DNA of 64,000 bases from Perca fluviatilis (lineage: Eukaryota > Chordata > Actinopteri > Perciformes > Percidae), in contig NC_053115.1 in assembly GCF_010015445.1 (NCBI RefSeq), forward strand, positions 13,957,524-14,021,523. Direction: 5' to 3'. Of this stretch, positions 56,028 through 64,000 are shown piece by piece. Every line of letters starts with the position of its first letter. The stretch's first letter is position 1. Position numbers and translations under genes: made by a program. The notes below the pieces were generated by a model, which searched no databases, had not been told where the DNA came from, and worked only from the letters and a program-made list of their open reading frames with translations.

Positions 56028-58386
56028 AAGGGCGCTGACACACCAGGCCGATTATCGGCCGTGGGACAGTCTGGCGAGGTCAGTGACTCAAATCTGTTCG
56101 GTGTGTCCTGTGCCGTCGTCCGTATGGGGCGCTGTCGGCGTTCATTTTGGCCGACCTGACATGTTCGGTCGGCGGCAGGGCAGTCGGGACTCACCCGGAA
56201 ATGGCGAACAGGATGAGGTGACTAGAGTCAAAATCTGACGAAAATCTTTTAAACTGACCTTTTGTTGAGCTGAAATGAAGACAGATTCAGCAACTGCATG
56301 GCCTATTTCTCGCTTAAAGGGGTGATAGAATGCAAAACCGATTTTACCTTGTCATAGTTGAATAACGACAGTTCGGTGGGACATACATAGAAGCTCAAAG
56401 TCCCATTGACACCCCTTTACTATGAAAATCTCATATTTTGAAACTGCCACTGAAAACGGGCGAATCTCAACAAAGCTAGTTGCTTACGTAAGCATCTCAA
56501 AAACCGGAAACTTTGTCACGCCCATGGGAGTATTAAGAGAACGGTCACGCCCCAACATTTACATAGGCTACACAACTGACCTGAGATCAGGTAGTCTTCT
56601 GAATCTAGGTCGGGCAGACCTCTGCTATTCCATTACAAAATTCACTTCTGAAACTTTTTTATGCGAGAAATCAACTATGTAAAACTCAAATATGTGACGT
56701 TTTACAAAAATGGATGGCTAATTGCATATTTTGTCCGACTGTGGGTTGGAATTAAGCGGCCGGTGCTGCCTGGGTTGTTGCCTCGCCGCCCGGCCTGCCT
56801 TCCTTCACAGACCCCGGCCTGCTGTGAGGTACTTGGAGCTCCGTCACGACTGGCAGCCCACAGCACTCCATACCCACGCAGAGTCACCGGTAACACCGCT
56901 AATGGACTACTAAACGCCGCTACTCTGACAGAGCTCCAGGGCCTGCAGCTCCCCTCACAGGTTCCAGTTAATCTTTTAATGTGTGTAATAATAATGTGTT
57001 CAGTTATTTAAACAAACGATTGGGGAAATAAACGCCGCTTGTCCGCGAGTCTCATTGATAGAGCCTGCGTCTGGATGGAGCTCTATCAATGAGAGCTAGC
57101 TAGCCTCCTCTTAGAAGTCCTCTGAAATTCACAAATATTCATTAACTTGAAATCGGACACAGTTGTTAGCTTTATAAGACATTTAGTTAGACGTGGCGTG
57201 ACAATTCAAACTGTAAATATACTTGAATTACACCGAAAAGGAAGCTAACTATCCGTGATTTGTAGCTAGAATTGAAGGGACAGTCACAGTTAATGAAACA
57301 CTTAGCTAGTCTTCACAAATATTAACTTGAAATAGGACACCGTTGTTAGGTTTATAAGACATATAGTTAGATTTTGTATAAGTGGCGTGACATGTGTGTA
57401 ACGTGGTAAGAGATTGCTGATGTAACAAGCTCGCTGACCGCGCTCTCACTCTCACACAACGGGCCATTTAGCTAGCAGGAAGAGGGGAGTTGAAGGCCCT
57501 GGAGCTCTGTCAGGGCAGCGGTGTTGGTAGTCCCTGCTGTGGGCTGCCAGCCGTGACCGAGCTCCAAGTACCTCATAGCAGGCCGGGGTCTGTGAAGGAA
57601 GGCAGGCTGGGCGGCGAGGCAGCACCAGCGGCTGAACTCCGACACACAGTCTTACCAAATTTGCAATTAGCCATACATTTTCGTAAAACGGCCCATATTT
57701 GAGCTTTATATAGTTGATTTCTCGCTTAAAGTCTCAGAAGTGAATTTAATAACGAAATAGCCCGACAAACAACATATAACTTTGCAGTGTCTGAAATATG
57801 AGGCCTGCTGCCAAGTCTCCCATGTGTTTCTACGTAGTTTGCTCAAACCAATCAGCGCGTAGCTCATTCTGAATATTCATTAGCATACCATATTTCGAAG
57901 AAAAGCTCTTGTTCCAAATAGAGCCATATTCACAGGGTAGTTAAGGGCCTAATAAAATAGCATTCGGGCAATTTTCAGCCCAACTAATGTTACATACCCC
58001 ATTAGGAGACCTTAAGGAACAGTGTAAAAATACCCTATATAATCATTCTATCACCCCTTTTAAAATGTTTTCAGAAACATGTTTCAGTGAACTATTTTAG
58101 TACAATATGAGATCGTATTCTGAACGGCCGCCATGACAGTCTGGCTTTGAATTTCCGGAGAAAACAAACCCATGTGACGCGTTCGTCCAATCAGCTGCCG
58201 GTTTTAATTTCTTGGGCAACATTACAGATTAGCGCCGCCTGCTGTTATAGAGATGTATTACGTCTCGTCTCCTCTCGTCTTTTTGGTCTGTTCTGTGGCA
58301 GTTTTTTGGACCTCGGGGACGCGACTGATCATATCGACGGGGTTTTCTGTCAACGGTCGGCCGTCGGCTATATGTGTCCCGGCCTT
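56028..58386. mobile_element. GACACACC-family MITE split by a later insertion
   Basis: The left end 'aagggcgctgacacaccagg' (56028) and the right end 'tatatgtgtcccggcctt' (to 58386) are the inverted ends of one element. It is interrupted at 56318 by the TTAA element that ends at 58059. Without the insertion it is about 0.6 kb. The related copy 35939-36459 has no insertion. Confidence 0.7.
56314..58063. mobile_element. TTAA-flanked foldback-type element, 1742 bp
   Basis: The body at 56318-58059 has inverted ends 'aggggtgatagaatg' and 'cattctatcacccctt', with TTAA on both sides. It also has long inner inverted arms: 56640-56950 ('gccgcccggcctgccttcct', 'acagaccccggcctgc') against 57480-57745 ('gcaggccggggtctgtgaag', 'gaaggcaggctgggcggc'). 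No transposase-like ORF. Confidence 0.8.
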
Positions 58387-58552
58387 AAAGGTTTTTGCTA
58401 CATTCTGTGAGCCGTTGAAGTTGCTCTTCCTGAAATTTGGGAAGATGTGGAAGTCACTGTGGTGAAGTACAAACACCTGTCAAGGGTTGACTAAGAAAAG
58501 AGGAACTGGTAACATTGGCCTGTTCAAATGGAATCTTGTTCTTGTGTTATAG

Positions 58553-58984
58553 GGTTTGGATAGGCCTGTCACAATATGAAATAAATTAATTAATCGCATG
58601 ATAAATAAAAATGAGCTCGATAATTTTTTTAAATGGAAATTGTCGCGGCCGGAAAAAAATCCATTTTATTTATTGTTTTTGATTGTGTTTGGTTTTTATT
58701 CCAGTGCATTTTTTGTTAATGGAGACTGAGAGTCAATTTTATTTGTTTTTGGTTGTTTTGTTCATTTATTGTGGATATTTTAAAATGTCTTCCAGTTCCA
58801 CTGTTAAATATTCTTTAGAAATAAAAGTTTATTGATCTTTGAAAAGGTGTACCTTCATTATTATGCCATTATCATTATATTGATGAAAATGGTCTCAGAA
58901 CGACAATATTATCGTTAATCGCAATAATTTCTGCGACAATTTATTGTCCAGCAAAATTTTAATCGTGACAGGCCTAGGTTTGGA
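58553..58984. mobile_element. hAT-type MITE with perfect 8-bp TSD
   Basis: The body at 58561-58976 starts 'taggcctgtcacaat' and ends 'aatcgtgacaggccta'. The duplication ggtttgga is exact on both sides (58553-58560 and 58977-58984). Confidence 0.9.
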
Positions 58985-59154
58985 TTTCTAAAATTTCCTC
59001 TTGGACTACTGTAGAACAGAAAAATCCCGACTTGGTCTTTCTATTGACACCCACCATCCCACACATCATAAATCTTTCTGAATCTAGCATGGACACTATC
59101 AGCATGTTTAATTAAATATTAACACAGAGAGGAAGAGCCAGGCCCATGCTTCAA

Positions 59155-59215
59155 TCATGAGATGGTGAGAAAAAGGAAGGAAAAGGAAGGAGGGAGGGAG
59201 AGAGGAAGGAAGAGG
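59155..59215 (+). repeat. Polypurine tract
   Basis: About 60 bases almost only A/G ('aaaaaggaaggaaaaggaag' then 'gagggagggagagagg'). Confidence 0.85.
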
Positions 59216-59629
59216 TTCTCTGGTGGCCTTTTTTGTTATTTTTCTACTCCTTTTGTCTAACTGTACCCTAATAAGAGTGGCTTATCTTGCTAATTGGAAG
59301 AGTACCTACTCATTATTTCACTAAACCACTGATACTGCTTAATTCATTTATAATCATTTTCCCTGTTGTGGAAAATTATATTTTGCCTCAGTAATGTGGT
59401 CTCTTTGACTTTACTGGTCATCTCCACTATTCTCGTAGTTACACTCAAATGTTCACAGTGAGAAAATGTTCTTAAATCAGTATTTTATTACATAATGCCC
59501 TTAACTCATTTCATGTCTTGTTCCATCAGATGTAAAAGCTGGCGGGGGTGTATAAAAATTGACAATATTGGCAATAATAGTAGCAGTTTATATCTTACAA
59601 ATGCTGTCCTTACGTTTCACTATTAAGGA

Positions 59630-59760
<131 letters not shown>

Positions 59761-60900
59761 AGAATTATAGAGGAATGTGTACGGTATTTGATTTTTGGGG
59801 GGAGCGGACTATTTATGTGGTCAGTAGTTACAGCCCTACAGACTAAGAAGCTAAGCCAAACAAGCCGGTTTATTGACTATAACTTAAAAGACATGTCTTT
59901 TTTTTCCCTTGTCCAGTAGAGTGCTTATCGGTAGTACCTACTCGACTGACTATAAGTCTGTGATCTTTGAAGGATCTGTATTGTTTGACGTTGTTATGGC
60001 AAAGCTATGACGGATCACTTAATGCCATAAGAGCTTATTTCTCCCATCAGATGTTTATGAAAATATTTGTTTGACATTTGTCCCAAACAGATTAGCTGAA
60101 GTAAAAGCTCCTTTGGTAAACATTTATCTTGGTGTTGTAAGCTCCTTTGACATAATATGATTTACAGGATTTATATCGTCAGTGATTGACTGCAGTATCC
60201 ACCAACCCCCACGCATTGACCTTGTCTTTCTCTGTTGCCTCCCTTTCTGTTGGGGGAAGTTTATTTGAAAGGATGTGGTATTGTAGTTGTGATAGATGGA
60301 CTCAGAACTTATTAACCAATTGTATCTGTGATACGGAGTAATTTCCAAGCTGATGCAGCACTCTGTCATACTGAAACAGCACTTATTTATGAATGGTTGT
60401 GGATACTTCCTTAATGGGCTCTCAAGAGACATAACTTTCTTTTCATATTATTATGGATGCTGGACTCATTCTCCACCAACTTTTCTTTGTGTATATTTTG
60501 TTCTGCTTCGGTCTTATGATCAGTAGCATATTGTCAGTAAAGTCATGTACCAGTGTGTCAACTCTGTCACTTCACATACATTCATTTTTTTTTTAATTCT
60601 TTTTGTGACTGATCTCATCTCCTAAAAAGGAAGTAAAGTGGTTGAATAGTGCTGAATGGTGTTAACGGTAAAGGGAAGTGAATGTTTTTCTGTTTTCCAG
60701 AGTTCATTCATTCAATGTGCTACACATGTACTCTGTTGCTCTTGTATGAATATTAGCCAAAAGATGTAAAAACACAAATTTGAAGCCAAATTTGGTTTCG
60801 GTGCATAGAAGAGCAAGCAAGTCCTCACTTTTCAGAAGCTATAATTAGCAAAATGTTGATGTTTTACTTAATCAATTCAAATTTAAATAAATTGATTATT

Positions 60901-62046
60901 AGGGCCTGAGCACCGACAACGTCAGTTGACAAAGGCCCTATTGCAATTGCTCATGATTATTATTATTCTTCTGGGCTTTAAACACATGTTTGAGGGGTTA
61001 AGCGTCATTTATGGTTCTGCTGTTGAGCAAACGATGTTTGTTGTGGATATCATAGCAACGTGATCCGGTTTTCCTTGTTGAATGATGAATAGATTACCGC
61101 TGCCTGCTGGTATGGACAGTTATTTCCTCTCACGCAGGCGCAGAATGTACATGGTACTTGGCAGTCTGCTGTAGTCCCTGCAGTGTGTTCTAGTGCTAAT
61201 TGTTGGCCAAGACGAGGGCCGACGTGAGGCGACGCCACAGTTGGTCGTCGTCGCCACTAGTCTCCGGCTGTCGTCTTGGTGTGTCATCGCCTTTTAGACG
61301 TGCACACGCATCCGAACCGGCGAAAATTGTAATATTTTATGAGTCCTGTGCTTGGGTGTAAAAAAAATTGCTCAAGAGCGCCCCCTTTTCATACAGCCTC
61401 TGCAGTGTGCGTCACCTAGATGTATGAAGTTTGGCAGACATGCGTATCATGGCAAGACAAAAAGCCTATTGGAGCCATACCCTAAACCCAACCGGAAGTC
61501 TGCAATTTTAATTGAACATGCATTTTGCATGCAAAATTTGCAGGTGTTGTACTTTAAAAAACTCCTCCTACAGATTTAAGGTGATTGACTTCAAAATTGG
61601 TCAGCACAGTCTAAAGACCTTGCCAAAGCTAAATTTCGAAGCTTTTACGGTTATGTCCAACTTTGTGGGCGTGGCATGGCGTTGAATTTTCATGTTTCGC
61701 CATGAAACAGGAAGCTGGTGTAGCTTGACTTTACATTGTCCAATCTGTCTGAAACTTAACATGCTGGATAAAAGTCCCGGCCTGGAGACATCTACATGGC
61801 CATATTCAGTCATGGTCATACCGCCACCTGTTGGCAACAGGAATTTATGTGGCAAACATCATCCGATTTACATAACATTTTCATTGTGTGGTCCACATAT
61901 GATTTACAGCAACATGTAATTATTCTGTTCTCTAGCGCCACATAGTGGACAGAGGAACTGTTACAGGCAACCGGCATCCCGCCAGTACCTCCGACGAGCT
62001 GGGAGGGGCGACGGCCCCTTCATCCCTGCTTGCAGCTTAAATTTTA
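60901..62046. repeat. Dispersed repeat (AGGGCCTGAGCACCGAC...), with nested piece
   Basis: It begins 'agggcctgagcaccgacaac' with 'aaggccctattgcaattgct', and ends 'ccctgcttgcagctt'. The middle is cut by a piece (about 61050-61292) ending 'ccggctgtcgtcttggtgtg', which is the right end of the GACACACC family. No ORF of note. The family name is not known to me. Confidence 0.5.
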
Positions 62047-62164
62047 ATTGTCATTGATTCATTTCATGTTGATCACCTAATTGATTTAGTTGGCCGTTTG
62101 TTTTAACAGTGGTGTATTTAGATTCTAACATCGTGGAAAAGACGATGGGACACATTTTAACATA

Positions 62165-62770
62165 CGGAATAGGGAAATAATCTTACTCGTTTTCTTGCCA
62201 AGTGTTACATGAGAAGATCAGTATCACTCTCCAGGGTTTTCCCTAGCTTTTCAAAGTGCATGTGACATCATGTGATCATTTGCATATTAGTGAGGTCATC
62301 ACACCCATTATTTTGCATCCTGCTTAGTAGTTATCGGTTGCAGTCACAGACTGTAAAAATAAGTCTGTGGTTGCAACGAGGGAGAGATCACTAAAGCAAA
62401 ACTTGGAGGAGCAGCTTGTCACTAAAATGAGAATAGCTGGTCCACCTTAAAAGTCAGCCCACCTTAAGTTAGTGAGCTTGTGCTGAAGTTGTCGCTAGCT
62501 CCGTGGCTGCTAACCCCTTAATAAAAAAAAAAAACTTAAGCGCTGGGCCTAAGCCGTGTGACAGGAAAAACCCTGCTCTCACATCTGTATGGTAAATGTT
62601 TAGCTGAGCCAGCTAGTCAGCTTAGCATAAAGACTGGACGCAGAATGAAACAGGCAGCCCGTGAAAATGTAACCGAATCAACATCTCTAGCTCACTAATT
62701 AACACGTTATATGTCTTTTGTTTAATCAATTTGTAGTTTTATGGGGGTTTATGTGCCAGAATGTCAGGGC
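62165..62770. mobile_element. GCTAAGCTAAGC-family element split by another element
   Basis: The left part 62165-62231 ('tcttgccaagtgttacatga') and the right part 62576-62770 ('cagcttagcataaagactgg', 'gctcactaattaacacgtta') form one interrupted copy. The insertion at 62232-62575 separates them. Confidence 0.7.
62227..62580. mobile_element. Inserted element with CAGGGTTTT...AAAACCCTG ends
   Basis: The 344-bp insert starts 'cagggttttccctagc' and ends 'gtgacaggaaaaaccctg', flanked by the direct repeat CTCTC (62227-62231, 62576-62580). A 5-bp duplication is not the hAT length, so the superfamily stays open. Confidence 0.7.
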
Positions 62771-63105
62771 GGAGGCCAATAACTTCCTGAAGTCTTCACT
62801 GGTTGCCTGGCAACTGGTCTGTATTGTGCTTCTCTAGTTCATGTAGTCTGTCTAAAACATACGCTGTTTATTTCCTCACGTCACACAAGACTTATGATCG
62901 GGCCAAATCACCGGCTCAGTGTGAACCCCCTGTCATTTGAACTCTGATAACACACCCGTCTGTTTGTATTATGCAGCCAAGCCAAGTGTCATCTGTTGCA
63001 TCAGGCCCAGTGAGGAATTTTACAACACGAAGCATAAGGTGTCAGAAGGGAGGAGTTAGTGAAGCCACCTCAAAGGGACAGATAGAGATATAGGGTGTCA
63101 AATAG

Positions 63106-64000
63106 GGCTGAACAATTTTTGAAAAATAATCTAATTATGATTTTTCCCAAATATTGCGATTGTGATTTAATATGCAATTCTTTTTTAAGCTCTTTGTCTT
63201 CTGTATTATTCAACAAAGACAAACAATAAATCATTGTATAGTATGAACAACACAAGATTAGATAGATTAAACAAACTGGTGTGTATGTATGTGATGATGA
63301 AATTAGGTGATCCATGAATTTATATGAATATTTTATTTAACTACAATCACAGTAGTATATTGAGCACTAGGTAATCGCGTTTTAACATATCGCGATATTA
63401 TTGCAAATGCAATTAATTGTTGACAAAATTATATAATTAAGCTATATATTCAACAACAAAACGGATGCGTGAGATAAAGCTGTTTTCACACATACAGGTA
63501 ATTCACTTCTCGTTCCTCGCCTAAACATTCAAATCATTTTGACTTTAGTCGCACAACATTGCCCCTATTTTCACCTGTTGCTGACTAATGTACATTAACA
63601 TCCCACGGTCTCTTGAATGTAGCATACCTGTAGCAAGCTCCCTTGTAGTAACTAGCGGTAAAAAAACGAGCGCCGTGCTACAAAGCGGCTATTGCTTGTT
63701 GTTTAAGCCGCTACAGACCTCTGTCACAGCTCGGTCATATCAGCGGCATTTAGTAGATGTGTTGAGCCGCGAGGGAGTTCCTCGACACCGGCTCCGGTGC
63801 TCTGTCCGGTCAGCTGTAGCTGGTGGTTCAGTTATCTGAGAATAGGTGACTGTCAGCCGGGTACAGAGCACCACGAGCTGCCGGTCATTTTGACGGAGTT
63901 TACGGTTAAGTAAGTAATGAAACGACTAGTTAAGAAAATAACTAATGTTAGTCCCTGTCGCTGCCATGTTGTTTGTGTATCTCTATGGCAAACGCGCGGG
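63106..64000. repeat. Possible hAT-type element running out of the window
   Basis: 'tagggctgaacaattttt' at 63106 resembles the left end of the hAT elements at 1090 and 53741. AT-rich sequence with 'tatcgcgatattattgc' follows. From about 63600 the composition turns GC-richer ('cgagcgccgtgctacaaagc'). No matching right end is seen before the edge; the GC-rich part could be something else, even a promoter. Confidence 0.3.

Noticed and set aside
55431..57658. Similar peptides starting MREINYV and containing LPSQTPAC
   Set aside because: They come from the arms of the foldback element and its inverted partial copy; frames are short and on both strands.
61811..61830. Further CTCF-like words (also near 2806, 13588 and 61937)
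   Set aside because: Each has one mismatch in the 14-bp core, and the two near 61.8-61.95 kb lie in a dispersed repeat.

Overview
This is a nuclear window from a ray-finned fish, most likely a percomorph teleost (my inference). The evidence is split genes with GT-AG introns, fish-type orthologues of three vertebrate genes, very dense (GT)n/(CA)n microsatellites (about 1.8 kb in total) and many short non-autonomous DNA transposons with intact target-site duplications. There is no bacterial or organellar content.

Three genes lie in one orientation (+). (1) rassf5 (NORE1/RAPL), about 1-18.8 kb. Its long-isoform 5' part is cut off by the window start. A C1-domain exon (3259-3386), an alternative first exon for the short RAPL-type isoform (7812-7958) and four shared exons (13663-16476) are present; the short isoform reads as 284 aa. 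(2) dyrk3, a dual-specificity kinase, CDS 22111-30439 in six exons with consistent splice phases (603 aa). (3) mapkapk2 (MK2), of which only the first coding exon (49338-49577, 80 aa, ending on the catalytic lysine) is in the window. From 49.6 kb to the end the sequence is its first intron or other non-coding DNA. The order rassf5-dyrk3-mapkapk2 matches human 1q32; EIF2D, which lies between RASSF5 and DYRK3 in human, is not seen here.

Layout: 1-18.8 kb rassf5; 18.8-21.3 kb intergenic with an exact CTCF-type motif (+ strand) and a hAT-type element; 21.3-32.3 kb dyrk3 with a long candidate 3' UTR; 32.3-48.7 kb intergenic, mostly repeats, with two exon-like segments I cannot assign (33.9 and 34.55 kb) and a second exact CTCF-type motif (- strand, 47.4 kb); 48.75-49.34 kb candidate mapkapk2 promoter with a TATA-like box and a perfect CRE; 49.6-64 kb repeat-rich sequence with nested and foldback elements.

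The genes belong to stress and growth signalling: RASSF5 couples Ras/Rap to MST kinases, DYRK3 controls condensates and mTORC1, and MK2 is the p38 effector that controls mRNA stability. The strongest leads for follow-up are the convergent CTCF-motif pair around dyrk3, the CRE next to mapkapk2, a CA repeat abutting a rassf5 5' splice site, and the set of TTAA-flanked element families. I did not find an undescribed gene system.
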